This document shows, piece after piece, positions 1-8,192 of a stretch of 64,000 nt of DNA. The translations under genes and the position numbers were made by a program. The stretch is from Candidatus Peribacteria bacterium (GTDB taxonomy: Bacteria > Patescibacteriota > Gracilibacteria > Peribacterales > Peribacteraceae): positions 32,708 to 96,707 of the forward strand of contig VGKY01000003.1 in NCBI GenBank assembly GCA_016866875.1, written 5' to 3'. The notes beneath the pieces are model-generated. The model did no database searches and had not been told where the DNA came from. It saw only the letters and a list, made by a program, of their open reading frames with translations. Positions within the stretch are counted from its first letter, which is position 1, and each line of letters starts with the position of its first letter.

Positions 1-485
1 CCTATCCAATCCAGTGTCTCTCCTACTCCAGGAAGCTTGCGAAATTCCTGCCATGCTTTCGTGGCCGCTCCTTCTGTGTTCCGCACCCACGCCGGCCTGC
101 GATCTGCGTACTGTTCGAGAGCTTTGAAACGCTGTTCGAGTAAAGATATCTGTGTATCAACAATTGCCTCTGCATCTTCTCTGGTTTTTGGAGCTTCTTT
201 ACTTGAAGCAGCAACGATCTTTTCAATTGTCTGTAACTTGAGCTCAGTGGCTTGCAAATTCGCATCAAATGTAAGTTTCTCCAGTTGTGTCTTGGTCATG
301 TTCAGACGCTTATTTGCAAGCTCCGGTTGTAGACGTTGTGCCAACTCTTCAAGTTCTTCATGTTGAGAGAGAAGATTCACTGCATCCTGTGACTTGGTGA
401 CATCAGTGGTGAGAATTTTCAGTGCAGAATCGACTGGCTTGATTGTTTTCTCTGACGGTGCCGATGTGGTTGTTTCATTGCCCAT
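1..485 (-). CDS. Hypothetical coiled-coil protein, 3' end outside window
   Basis: This reading frame stays open from an ATG at 485 (MGNETTTSAPSEK...) to the left edge, giving at least 161 residues, so the C-terminus lies outside the window. The composition is rich in Glu, Lys, Gln, Ala and Leu, with long heptad-like stretches suggesting a helical, coiled-coil soluble protein. I see no signal peptide or catalytic motif. It is the third gene of a leftward operon with the 318-residue and 75-residue proteins, only 22 bases after the preceding stop. I do not recognise the family and propose no function. Confidence 0.7.
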   Translation of the reverse strand, partial: MGNETTTSAPSEKTIKPVDSALKILTTDVTKSQDAVNLLSQHEELEELAQRLQPELANKRLNMTKTQLEKLTFDANLQATELKLQTIEKIVAASSKEAPKTREDAEAIVDTQISLLEQRFKALEQYADRRPAWVRNTEGAATKAWQEFRKLPGVGETLDWI

Positions 486-507
486 ATATTTCTATAAGGA
501 GTAAAGA

Positions 508-1464
508 CTACGCTTTTGGAGGAGGAGGATTGACCGGAGGCGTCTGATCCTTTGCGGGACTCGATACTTCCGATGGCTTTTGATTTCCGGCGAGAGCGGA
601 CTCTGCAGGAGGCTTCGACGGCTCTGGCTTTTTGTAGACGTCGAAAATCGTCGGAGGAGGTACAACGTACTTTTTTCCTGGATTGTTTGATTCAAATACC
701 TTCCTTTCCTGAACCCAACGCCTGTGCTCTGCTTTCCACTTGCTCTCTAGCCCGGAACGGACAACAGGATCAACGGAAGCCTTCAATACCTCCTCACGCT
801 CCTCTGGCTTTAGTTTCTCCAAACTGGCCGTATCCCCTTTCGCCTGCTCCATCGCCATGCGGAACCGAAGACTTCCGCTGAAATCCAGCATGTTGAAAGA
901 CTCACCAATACTGGCGAGAAAATCGAAAATGATTGCACGGAGAAACTCCTGCGCCTCCGGGGGAAGTTTGCCAAGGATTTTGTCTACCTGTTCCTCGGCA
1001 CGCTCGGAAAGCGGAGCAGCCGGGAACGTGTCCAAGTATTTCTGCCCCGCATTCATCTCATCACTGAGCTGGCTGATTTCAAAACGCAGTGCCGCATCTG
1101 TCGCCTGCTGCTCTTTCTCAGAAGGGGCATCTGCAAGTGCCTTGAGGAGATCAGTGATGCCGCTGGTTGCCGCCTCACCGCCCATGGCCTGCTCAAAACT
1201 TTTCCATTTCTCAAAACCCTTCAACTTCGAGGAATCTGCCCCCTCATGAGCAAGATAGGCATTTGACCAGGCTGTCTGCAATTCATTCAGCACAGACATT
1301 TCTGTGATGGGCTGAGGATTTTCCTTGTCCTTCCCAGTATTTCGATTGCGCACACCAATCTCCTGACGCAGTGCACCAAGCTGGCTTTGGACCTCCTGAA
1401 TCGCCTCCTTCTTCTTCCGAAGTTCTGGTGTGAGTTCCTGCCGTTCTGCTTTTTCTTTTGGCAT
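508..1464 (-). CDS. Hypothetical helical protein, Pro-rich tail
   Basis: A 318-residue unknown protein. The first 60 residues are highly charged and coiled-coil-like (KAERQELTPELRKKKEAIQ), the middle is helical, and the last 60 residues are a low-complexity Pro/Ser/Ala/Lys tail ending PPVNPPPPKA. There is no signal peptide or membrane segment, so it is probably cytoplasmic. It starts 15 bases after the stop of the 75-residue gene and ends 22 bases before the next start, consistent with one transcript. The Pro-rich tail could be a flexible linker or interaction segment. I do not recognise the family. Confidence 0.75.
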   Translation of the reverse strand: MPKEKAERQELTPELRKKKEAIQEVQSQLGALRQEIGVRNRNTGKDKENPQPITEMSVLNELQTAWSNAYLAHEGADSSKLKGFEKWKSFEQAMGGEAATSGITDLLKALADAPSEKEQQATDAALRFEISQLSDEMNAGQKYLDTFPAAPLSERAEEQVDKILGKLPPEAQEFLRAIIFDFLASIGESFNMLDFSGSLRFRMAMEQAKGDTASLEKLKPEEREEVLKASVDPVVRSGLESKWKAEHRRWVQERKVFESNNPGKKYVVPPPTIFDVYKKPEPSKPPAESALAGNQKPSEVSSPAKDQTPPVNPPPPKA

Positions 1465-1479
1465 AAGAAATGAAGTAAG

Positions 1480-1707
1480 TTATTTGCCTGCAGTTGCTGC
1501 TGCTACAGCACCGCCAGCGATCTTTTCGACCGTCTGCTTCAGTGCCGCATTCCAGGGGATCGCCCGTGCGCGGTCGAGAATGGATTTCAGCCGATCAAGC
1601 TGCGGGGGTGTCATACGTGCGAGTCCCGCGAGCCAGTAGGCACGCTCAGCGTCCGTGAGCAGAAGACTTTCACGGATCATCGCCTGCAAAGAAGCGAGTT
1701 CGAGCAT
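1480..1707 (-). CDS. Small hypothetical protein, first gene of operon
   Basis: A 75-residue protein (MLELASLQAMIRESLLLTD...) predicted to be mostly helical, with an Ala/Gly-rich C-terminus (AGGAVAAATAGK). It is the first gene after a good promoter at 1728-1756 and lies 15 bases upstream of the 318-residue gene. The TDAERAYWLAGLARMTPPQL segment is a compact amphipathic helix pair seen in small regulatory or structural proteins, but I cannot assign a family. Its reality rests on the promoter, the tight spacing and coding-like composition. Confidence 0.6.
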   Translation of the reverse strand: MLELASLQAMIRESLLLTDAERAYWLAGLARMTPPQLDRLKSILDRARAIPWNAALKQTVEKIAGGAVAAATAGK

Positions 1708-1727
1708 GGGGTGTGTATTTCTCTTCT

Positions 1728-1756
1728 AGTATAACAAAAAAAGGCTATCGGGACAA
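1728..1756 (-). promoter_or_regulatory. Sigma70-type promoter of the leftward three-gene operon
   Basis: On the minus strand, TTGTCC (1751-1756) and TATACT (1728-1733) are separated by exactly 17 bases, with TTG immediately before the -10. This places a start site about 10-15 bases upstream of the 75-residue gene, in an otherwise unoccupied gap. Confidence 0.55.
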
Positions 1757-1867
1757 TATAGCGTAAAATGCGCAGTTGAAAGTAGAAATAGGCACATGGA
1801 GAATGCCGTACGGGATACCGTCCGGTTCATTATTCTTCATTCATCATTATTCATTCTTCATTGTCCT

Positions 1868-2215
1868 ATGAACGTCCAGCACTTCGAACAGGGATTCCAC
1901 TACAGCGACACACAGCTCGTCGTCGTCGCAAAAAAGATCGGCAAGCTCGCAACCTACTGCAAGCGCCTTCAGGATGAGTCATCAGTAATCCGCGTGGAGT
2001 CGGAGCATCGTCCGACGAAGAAAGACCGCGATGAAGTAAAAGTCATGATCACCGTGGATCTCCCGCAAGCAACACTGCGAGCGGAATCCCGACGCAAGGA
2101 CCCGATCGAGGCACTCGACCGCTGCATCGAGAAGCTCGAGCCGCAGGTGAAGCGGTATAAGGAAAAGCACACACCGAGTCTCCGGAGCCGCGTGGAGCGG
2201 AGGCACGGGAAATAG
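1868..2215 (+). CDS. hpf: Ribosome hibernation promoting factor HPF/RaiA family
   Basis: A 115-residue short-form protein. It matches the HPF/YfiA (S30AE) fold: N-terminal strand, VAKKIGKLATYCKRLQDESS helix, VKVMITVDLPQATLRAES strands, then the DPIEALDRCIEKLEPQVKRY helix and a basic tail (KEKHTPSLRSRVERRHGK). The family binds the 30S decoding region and inactivates or protects ribosomes in stationary phase. An upstream ATG at 1796 would add 24 residues encoded by an AT-rich heptamer repeat (about 1828-1863), so I prefer the ATG at 1868, where similarity begins. It ends 2 bases from the convergent DUF3048 gene. Confidence 0.8.
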   Translation: MNVQHFEQGFHYSDTQLVVVAKKIGKLATYCKRLQDESSVIRVESEHRPTKKDRDEVKVMITVDLPQATLRAESRRKDPIEALDRCIEKLEPQVKRYKEKHTPSLRSRVERRHGK

Positions 2216-2217
2216 GG

Positions 2218-3255
2218 TTACTCCCACTCCACTCTCCCCAGATCCGGTACCACCGTCATCCATGTCGACCCTGCGGAAAACCGCAGCGGCTGGTTATGCA
2301 GATCAAAAAATGTCAGGCCCGTATCGAATCCTTTGCTCTGCCACGTACCGGGGATGGCATACCCCGAACGAAACAGTATCGCTTCTCCTTTTCCCTCTAC
2401 CGGAATCGTGAGGCGTCCGAATTCTCCGATTTCGGCAACGGGTATCTGAAGCACGAGAACGTTATGGGGCTGAAGTCCGCTGATGACGCCTCCGTTGATG
2501 CGCAGATAGGAACCGTCGGGCAAGCTTCTGTACTCCACGTTATGAAGAGAGCTCAAAAAACTTATATGGATCAGTGATGCGCCGGACGCAGATGCCGGAG
2601 GACCACCGGTCGGATACGGCGGCCAGGAAACAGCGTTTGTCTCTTCCGGTAAAAGTTTTTCCATCACCGCATCGGAAAGGAACAGATTGTGCGGTGCGGG
2701 GACGTCGTCACGTCGAAGTGCGTAGGTACCATCATCAAAATACAGAACATTCACCGTGGTCAGCGTATCGAAAACTTTGGCTCTTTCGAAGGCTTCCGGG
2801 CTTCCTCCCGCATGCAGGATCGCACCGAGCCATGGCTGTGAAGCATCGACAAAGTACGGCCTCAGCGAGCGTACGGGACCGACAGACGCAGGCAAATTCT
2901 TGCGATCAAAAAGGGCAAGGAACCGGGAGATCATCCCCTCTACCGGAAATTCCATGATGAAGAGTGCCTTTTCGAGTCCGGACTGATACGGTCGGGCATC
3001 CTCCTGATTCTCGATCATCACACCGATGATGCTCCGCTTTTTTTGTCCTTCGGGAAACAAACTGAGACGAAGAAGAAAACCGGGAGGTGCAAGGGAAAAC
3101 TCAACGGGCTTTTCCTCCGCAGTACTCCCAGACTCTTTTTGCAAAACAGGAAGTGTGGAAAAAATGCCAAAGAAGATGGCAACAAGCACCACTGCAAAGG
3201 TGATGGAGAGCGAAACGGCAATCGCGGGGGCAATACGACGCATAGCAATGTACAT
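2218..3255 (-). CDS. DUF3048 (YerB-like) membrane-anchored protein
   Basis: About 345 residues. One N-terminal membrane helix (AIAVSLSITFAVVLVAIFFG) is followed by an extracellular DUF3048 region: RSIIGVMIENQEDARPYQSG, then VGPVRSLRPYFVDASQPW and a C-terminal domain ending in PDLGRVEWE. This matches the two-part DUF3048 N/C architecture of Bacillus YerB, whose function is unknown. The frame is open further upstream, but that extension lies inside rplY and is an Arg/Pro-rich shadow. I use the ATG at 3255, preceded by a GGAGG-containing stretch in the end of rplY; an ATG at 3243 is possible. It is probably co-transcribed with rplY. Confidence 0.8.
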   Translation of the reverse strand: MYIAMRRIAPAIAVSLSITFAVVLVAIFFGIFSTLPVLQKESGSTAEEKPVEFSLAPPGFLLRLSLFPEGQKKRSIIGVMIENQEDARPYQSGLEKALFIMEFPVEGMISRFLALFDRKNLPASVGPVRSLRPYFVDASQPWLGAILHAGGSPEAFERAKVFDTLTTVNVLYFDDGTYALRRDDVPAPHNLFLSDAVMEKLLPEETNAVSWPPYPTGGPPASASGASLIHISFLSSLHNVEYRSLPDGSYLRINGGVISGLQPHNVLVLQIPVAEIGEFGRLTIPVEGKGEAILFRSGYAIPGTWQSKGFDTGLTFFDLHNQPLRFSAGSTWMTVVPDLGRVEWE

Positions 3256-3256
3256 C

Positions 3257-3952
3257 TTACTTCTTCTTCTCCTCCTTCTTGGCGGCTGCAGCATCGGCGG
3301 CTGGAGCTGCTGCACCTTCTGCGGCAGCACCCTCGGCACCCGGAGCTGCTGCTGCACCCTCGGCACCTTCCACAGGAGCGGCAACTTCCACCACCTCCTC
3401 CTCACGGGGCTCCTGGACAACCGCGAGCACCGTTTCCGTCGACTCCTTCACCTTCACGCCGGACGGCACCTGCAGATCTGCAACAGTCACCACATCATGG
3501 AATTCCTTAAGACCGGAGATACTGGCAATGAGTTCGTGGGGAAGATCCTTCGGAAGACATCGGACGGTAACGTGATCGTGTGCAACGACGAAGATAGCAG
3601 CGAGTTCCTTGATCGCCGGGGCCTCGCCCGCAAAGCGCACAGGCACCTTCGTCTCCACTTCCTTCGTCATGTCCACGGCGTAGAAATCCACGTGGGCGAT
3701 CTGACCGCTCAAAGGATCGAGATCCACCTGATGGATCAGGGCCGGCACATGGCGACTTCCCAGACGGATCTCCACGATGGAGCTCTCTCCGGCTTTGGTA
3801 TACACGCGAGTGATCTCGCCCTTATCGCATGCGAGAGACTCAGTGGCTACCCCACTTCCGTACACGACACAGGGCACCTTCCCGGCACCACGCAGTACCT
3901 TGGGCTTGATGCCTGCGGTTCGAGCCTCTGCTTGTAACGCAATCATTTCCAT
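3257..3952 (-). CDS. rplY: 50S ribosomal protein L25 (TL5/CTC form)
   Basis: A 231-residue long-form L25 that binds 5S rRNA. The N-terminal L25 domain (GKVPCVVYGSGVATESL) is followed by a TL5-type beta C-domain with the typical DPLSGQIAHVDFYAVDMTKE motif. The C-terminus is a long low-complexity Ala/Gly/Glu tail ending in KKEEKKK. Long Ala-rich tails are common in CTC-type L25 proteins. It is followed directly by the DUF3048 gene on the same strand. Confidence 0.95.
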   Translation of the reverse strand: MEMIALQAEARTAGIKPKVLRGAGKVPCVVYGSGVATESLACDKGEITRVYTKAGESSIVEIRLGSRHVPALIHQVDLDPLSGQIAHVDFYAVDMTKEVETKVPVRFAGEAPAIKELAAIFVVAHDHVTVRCLPKDLPHELIASISGLKEFHDVVTVADLQVPSGVKVKESTETVLAVVQEPREEEVVEVAAPVEGAEGAAAAPGAEGAAAEGAAAPAADAAAAKKEEKKK

Positions 3953-4060
3953 TGCCGGTAGAGCCTAAAGGAGGGCAAGGGGGCGGTCAACGAGATTGAG
4001 TAGTTTGCGGAGGATGCAAACAGAGCGCAGGTTCTGGGTAGCCTGTAACCCCACAACCTT

Positions 4061-4816
4061 TTACCGCATAGGAGTTGCCTTATCCCTCCATTTCCAAAAG
4101 TACTTCATAGCGCTCAGGAGATGCGCGCGCCCTACGCGAGTACCAAGAAGCGAGAATACCCCACCCTCGCTCAATCGACGCTGACGATCGGCAACGGCAA
4201 CGGTTGGATAGTAGTGCACACGCTTTCCCCGCAACCAACAGCGCCGGCAGAGATCTATGTCTTCGAAGAAGAGAAAGAAACGATGGTCAAACCCGCCGAG
4301 GTCTTCAAAGAAGGCTCGCCGCATGAGTACACAACCCCCCGCCACCCAATCGGTATCGCGCTCCTGATCGGGGCTGATGTCGGACTGGAGATAGCGCTGC
4401 ACACGATGGGGAAAGAGCCTTCCGAGAACGGTGCGATTGGCAATCACGTCTATGGGTAGAGGAAAACGCCGGGCGGAGAAGCGCGCCGACCCATCTGGAA
4501 ACTGGAGCTTCGGTGCAAGGATGCCAATGTCTGGCTCTGCCTCCATCTTCCCCACCAATGTCTCCACTGCCGAAGGCGGGAGCATCTTCACGGGATTGTT
4601 GATGAGGATATAGGTGCCACAGGCGACGCGTGCACCCGCAGCATACCCACCACCAAATCCGAGATTGCGTGACGTCTCAACGATCTTCACCCGGGAATCT
4701 CCCGGCAACTGCCTTCGCAAGATCCCGATGCTGTCGGTGTCGGAGTGGTTGTCGACGACGATGACCTCCAGCCGGTCACCGATGGTCTGGGCAAGCAGCG
4801 CCCGGACACATGCCAA
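4061..4816 (-). CDS. Family 2 glycosyltransferase
   Basis: A GT2 enzyme of the rhamnosyl/WcaA-like group: LEVIVVDNHSDTDS (nucleotide-binding strand), SRNLGFGGGYAAGARVA, DWVAGGCVLMRR and FFLFFEDIDLCRR. It would transfer a sugar from an NDP donor to a surface polysaccharide. The annotated TTG start loses the first beta strand. In-frame codons upstream read PIVSAIVLSYRSPRDTLACV, the missing GT2 N-terminus, but between that and the upstream stop there is no ATG/GTG/TTG; ATT at 4868-4870 is the nearest candidate. The usual DxD region reads INNPVKM, without the canonical aspartates, so activity is uncertain. Heptamer repeats fill the divergent gap with uvrC. Confidence 0.8.
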   Translation of the reverse strand: MACVRALLAQTIGDRLEVIVVDNHSDTDSIGILRRQLPGDSRVKIVETSRNLGFGGGYAAGARVACGTYILINNPVKMLPPSAVETLVGKMEAEPDIGILAPKLQFPDGSARFSARRFPLPIDVIANRTVLGRLFPHRVQRYLQSDISPDQERDTDWVAGGCVLMRRAFFEDLGGFDHRFFLFFEDIDLCRRCWLRGKRVHYYPTVAVADRQRRLSEGGVFSLLGTRVGRAHLLSAMKYFWKWRDKATPMR

Positions 4817-4869
4817 TGTGTCGCGTGGACTGCGATAGCTCAGAACGATGGCGGAGACGATGGGCTGAA

Positions 4870-4952
4870 TACAAGGAGAAGGTAGAAAGTAGCAAGGAGC
4901 AGTGCCATGATTGTATGCGTAGCTACATGCTACCTGCTACCTACTACTTTCG
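4870..4952. repeat. Heptanucleotide-period repeat between GT2 and uvrC
   Basis: Units related to CTACNTN repeat with a 7-base period on both sides of the divergent promoter gap (for example GCTACAT, GCTACCT, GCTACCT, ACTACTT in 4921-4950). The repeat runs into the first codons of uvrC (MLPATYY) and probably into the start region of the GT2 gene. Confidence 0.6.
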
Positions 4953-7086
4953 CTGTTTGGACAATCCACACCTCCCCTCCCTTCGCAAACGCATCGCCAA
5001 GGCTCCGACATCGTCAGGGGTCTATCGCTGGAAAAACAGCAAGGGCGAGGTGCTGTACGTCGGCAAAGCGGTGAACCTCCGGGAGCGCCTGAGGAACTAC
5101 GTCGCGACAAAGGCAGATAAAGGTCTCGGACCATGGAAGCTTGCCCTGAGAAATCACCTTGCGGACGTTGACTGGACCCTGACGAATTCCGAGCTCGAGG
5201 CACTCATCCTTGAAACGAACCTCATCAAGGAAATCCGTCCGCGCTACAACGTGATGATGAAGGACGACAAAAATCACGTGTACGTCGAAGTGACGGTGAG
5301 CGACCCCTGCCCATCCATCGATGTCGTGCGGCAGATGAGCAATGCCAAGGCACGCTACTTCGGCCCCTTTCTCACCGCGTGGGAAGTGCGCCGCAGCCTG
5401 GAACTCTTGCAGCTGCTCCTGAGTTTCCAAGCATGCAAACGGGGACTGGAGAGATGCAATAAAGAAGCTCATCGCTCGCTATCCGCTACAAACCCTCCGA
5501 AGCCCTGTCTCGAGTACCAAATCGGCAAATGCAACGGACTCTGCATTGGCGCACTCACTCCCGAGGAATACTGCAAGCGCATCGATGCCGTCATGGATTT
5601 TTTCAAGGGCAACCGTGGAGCAGTTGCCATGAAAGCGCGCGAACTCATGGCACAGGCTGCTCAGGAAAAAAAGTTTGAGCGTGCAGGAAAACTCCGTGAT
5701 GCCCTTGCGTTCATTGAGCACCAGAAAGAGGGACAGATCGTCTCCGACCCGCACGGCAAAGACCTCGACATCATCGGTATCGCTCTCAGTACCGCACGGG
5801 CGCAGGCGGTTGCGCTCCGTGTCCGCGACGGCAAGCTCATCGGCGAACAGCTCTACCCGCTCATCGGGCAGCCAGAGAGCGTCACCGAGGCACTCACGGG
5901 ATTTCTTCCGCAGTACATAGAAGTGCAGACGTCCCTGCCCGCTGCACTCATCGTCCCGGAAGAATTTCCGGATCGCACGCTACTGGCCAAGCTTGCTACG
6001 GAGCGCACGGGGCGAAGGGTAGACATCATCGTCCCCGAACGTGGGAAGAAATCGCATCTCCTGGAACTCGCGATGCACAACGCCGAGGAGAAGCTCCGGG
6101 CGCAGGAAACCGCATGGGAGAGCGCTGCACGCAATCTTGAAGATGCGCTCAAAGAGCTGCAGGAAGCCCTCGCTCTTCCCTCTCCTCCCAAGCGGATCGA
6201 AGGCTACGACATCTCGCACCTCGGCGGAACCGAAACGGTCGGCAGCATGGTGGTAATGCAGAGCGGCAAGCCAGCGAACAAAGAATACCGATCGTTCACA
6301 TTGCGCACCGTACGGGAAGGAGAGATCGACGACTACAAATCCCTACGGGAAGTACTGCGCCGAAGACTGCGGCACCTTGTCGACGAACGAAAGCAGTGGG
6401 AGGAAAAGGGAGTGACAATCGGCAAAGCTCTCAAGAAAGACCGGGCAACCATCGCAACGATGCTCCCATGCGAAAACAGCAAGGAGCTCGCCTGCATCGT
6501 GGCACGGGAAAATGATCACCTCTGCGGCTGCGGCAGACTTGTAGAACTCGAGAACAAGGTCATCGCACTCGAGCCTTTGTGGATTGCCGAGGAATACCAA
6601 AAAGAGCGCCTGTGGTTCACGCTCGCACGATCGCTCCTCTCGACGCTGAAGAAAGGCAAGATCTACGCTGTAGCAACGCCGGAAACCCATGACGCACTCA
6701 ACGAGGTAGGCTTCCTGGATATCGATCATCCGCCGCCATGCATCAAGCACATGGGCAAAGCTACATCCATCCCGATGATGATGGAAGCACAGCGAAGCAA
6801 GCCCGACGCATCGCTCTGCGAGCGCCCCGACCTGCTCGTCATCGATGGAGGCAAGGGGCAGCTCAGCGCCGCACGCGATGCGATGCAGATCATCGGCATA
6901 GAACTGCCTGTTCTTGGCCTAGCCAAAAAACAAGAGGAGATCTTTGTACGGGGGAAAAAAGACCCCCTGATCCTTCCACAGGAATCCCCTGCAAAGTATC
7001 TCCTGATGCGACTGAGAGACGAAGCACACCGATGTAGTAACGCGCACAGAGAAAAGAGACTGAAGCGCAGAGTGCTGGGTGCGTGA
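4927..7086 (+). CDS. uvrC: UvrABC excinuclease subunit C with inserted GNAT-like segment
   Basis: UvrC makes the dual incisions in nucleotide excision repair. The GIY-YIG nuclease is clear (SGVYRWKNSKGEVLYVGKA), as are the Cys-rich loop (CLEYQIGKCNGLC), the UVR motif (EKKFERAGKLRDALAFIE) and the RNase H-like domain (EGYDISHLGG, DDYKSLREVL, DLLVIDGGKGQLSAA). Between the last two sits about 140 extra residues (about 490-630) resembling an N-acetyltransferase fold. The C-terminal HhH pair is missing: the protein stops soon after LRDEAHR. I use the ATG at 4927; an upstream extension to 4810 overlaps the GT2 gene and is not UvrC-like. Expected to work with UvrA/UvrB encoded elsewhere. Confidence 0.93.
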   Translation: MLPATYYFRCLDNPHLPSLRKRIAKAPTSSGVYRWKNSKGEVLYVGKAVNLRERLRNYVATKADKGLGPWKLALRNHLADVDWTLTNSELEALILETNLIKEIRPRYNVMMKDDKNHVYVEVTVSDPCPSIDVVRQMSNAKARYFGPFLTAWEVRRSLELLQLLLSFQACKRGLERCNKEAHRSLSATNPPKPCLEYQIGKCNGLCIGALTPEEYCKRIDAVMDFFKGNRGAVAMKARELMAQAAQEKKFERAGKLRDALAFIEHQKEGQIVSDPHGKDLDIIGIALSTARAQAVALRVRDGKLIGEQLYPLIGQPESVTEALTGFLPQYIEVQTSLPAALIVPEEFPDRTLLAKLATERTGRRVDIIVPERGKKSHLLELAMHNAEEKLRAQETAWESAARNLEDALKELQEALALPSPPKRIEGYDISHLGGTETVGSMVVMQSGKPANKEYRSFTLRTVREGEIDDYKSLREVLRRRLRHLVDERKQWEEKGVTIGKALKKDRATIATMLPCENSKELACIVARENDHLCGCGRLVELENKVIALEPLWIAEEYQKERLWFTLARSLLSTLKKGKIYAVATPETHDALNEVGFLDIDHPPPCIKHMGKATSIPMMMEAQRSKPDASLCERPDLLVIDGGKGQLSAARDAMQIIGIELPVLGLAKKQEEIFVRGKKDPLILPQESPAKYLLMRLRDEAHRCSNAHREKRLKRRVLGA

Positions 7087-7091
7087 GTCGC

Positions 7092-7652
7092 TTACGCCGC
7101 ATCGATATCATGCCCCCTCCTCTGGTAACGCGTGACGACGTCAGCGATGGCGGAGGCTACATGTGCTGCATGCGGTACGTAGCGCAACTTCACGGCGTCT
7201 CCCCCGAGCCCCTCTTTCAAATGCAACGTGAGCGAGCCGAAGGGAAAGAGATTGAGATACTGGGTAGCGGAGCTCACCCCTCCGACGTTCTCGAGGTGAA
7301 TCGGCTTCTCCTCATGCCGGATAAAAGACGTCTGATCCACAAGCACAATCTTCTCCGTCGTGACGAGGAACATATCGTAGCGCCAGTCGATGAACTCCCT
7401 AAGCACGTGGAAGAAGACGAACACCAGCCAGAGCAACACTGACCCGGCGATGATCTCGTAGAGCGGCCACTCGTACTTCCACGCGAGAAAGATGACCCCA
7501 AGGAAGACGGCAGTGATCATCATTTCCCGCACGGACTTAAAAACGAACGAGAGCCAATGGTACCGCGTCAGCAGCACTTCCTCTTCACCTTCCGTGCAGT
7601 AGCGCTGACGGATCTTCTGGGCGATGTTCGTATCGAGTGCAAAGAAACGCAT
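7092..7652 (-). CDS. Membrane protein with bacterial PH-like domain
   Basis: About 186 residues starting MRFFALDT. Two adjacent hydrophobic helices (REMMITAVFLGVIFLAW and IIAGSVLLWLVFVFFHV) are followed by a small beta-rich domain (DMFLVTTEKIVLVDQ, GGVSSATQYLNLFPFGSLTL) typical of the bPH2/DUF304 families. These are membrane-anchored PH-fold proteins of unknown role. The longer frame to 7730 is mostly upstream non-coding sequence, so the ATG at 7652 is preferred. It is convergent with uvrC, with 5 bases between. Confidence 0.78.
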   Translation of the reverse strand: MRFFALDTNIAQKIRQRYCTEGEEEVLLTRYHWLSFVFKSVREMMITAVFLGVIFLAWKYEWPLYEIIAGSVLLWLVFVFFHVLREFIDWRYDMFLVTTEKIVLVDQTSFIRHEEKPIHLENVGGVSSATQYLNLFPFGSLTLHLKEGLGGDAVKLRYVPHAAHVASAIADVVTRYQRRGHDIDAA

Positions 7653-7679
7653 AGGTGCAGTGTATCGCGGACAATCTCT

Positions 7680-7708
7680 TTGCAACATGCCATCCTTCTC
7701 CGTACACT
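7680..7708 (+). promoter_or_regulatory. Probable promoter of tRNA-Glu
   Basis: TTGCAA (7680-7685) and TACACT (7703-7708) are spaced by 17 bases and lie about 25 bases before the mature tRNA 5' end. Confidence 0.4.
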
Positions 7709-7732
7709 TCGCACGCGCTCTGTGACCCATTT

Positions 7733-7807
7733 GGCCCCATCGTCTATCGGCTAGGACACCTGGTTCTCATCCAGGAAAGCGGAGTTCGATTCTCCGTGGG
7801 GCTGCCA
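7733..7807 (+). tRNA. tRNA-Glu (anticodon CTC)
   Basis: A full cloverleaf can be drawn. The acceptor stem pairs 7733-7739 with 7797-7803. The anticodon arm has stem CCTGG/CCAGG and loop TTCTCAT, giving anticodon CTC. The T arm is CGGAG-TTCGATT-CTCCG. The discriminator is G7804 and the CCA end is encoded (7805-7807). The D-arm GTCTATCGGCTAGGAC is also Glu-like. Two truncated gene pieces lie immediately downstream, which fits tRNA 3' ends being common recombination sites. Confidence 0.95.
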
Positions 7808-7909
7808 TCCGACTCGCTTCGCTCGCTCGTGCTCTGCGGACTTCAAGCTCCGACCACCCTATTTTTCGGCGAGACAAGTGCCCCGATCGTAGCGCAAGAA
7901 GCAAATACC

Positions 7910-8173
7910 TCACACCCTCGCCATCTTCCACCCAAGCTCCAGTTGGCGATTGGAGACGGCCCAACGGTCGATCGCAGGGCTCACGGTCGCTGCGAGAAAG
8001 ATGTTTCCCAGGAGGTGCTTCACGGTAAATGGGATCTGGCCAATGAATGCCTCCCGCATCGAGCCTCCAAAGAGCACAGGACCGAGGAGGACCCCCGTGA
8101 GAAGATCGAAGAAAATCGTGGCTGCGATCGCGAAGAGCACGTAGTGCCACCACTGCCCTTTGGCGTGCCGCAA
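7910..8173 (-). CDS. Small multi-pass membrane protein, probably 5'-truncated
   Basis: The frame encodes a hydrophobic protein (QWWHYVLFAIAATIFFDLLT, then GQIPFTVKHLLGNIFLAAT) with about three membrane helices. The helix pattern and IPFTVKHLLGNIF motif resemble small DUF6580-type integral membrane proteins, but I am not certain. The only in-window start is a TTG at 8173. The same frame continues upstream as more hydrophobic sequence (VATSAVVIIGSAAQILRHAK) with no usable start, so the N-terminus looks lost. It overlaps, tail to tail on the other strand, a second truncated frame beginning around 8160-8193. Confidence 0.5.
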   Translation of the reverse strand: MRHAKGQWWHYVLFAIAATIFFDLLTGVLLGPVLFGGSMREAFIGQIPFTVKHLLGNIFLAATVSPAIDRWAVSNRQLELGWKMARV

Positions 8174-8192
8174 TATCTGTGCCGCACTGCCA

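Noticed and set aside
3256-3420. N-terminal extension of the DUF3048 protein into rplY
   Set aside because: The added residues are an Arg/Pro/Gln-rich out-of-frame reading of the Ala-rich L25 tail.
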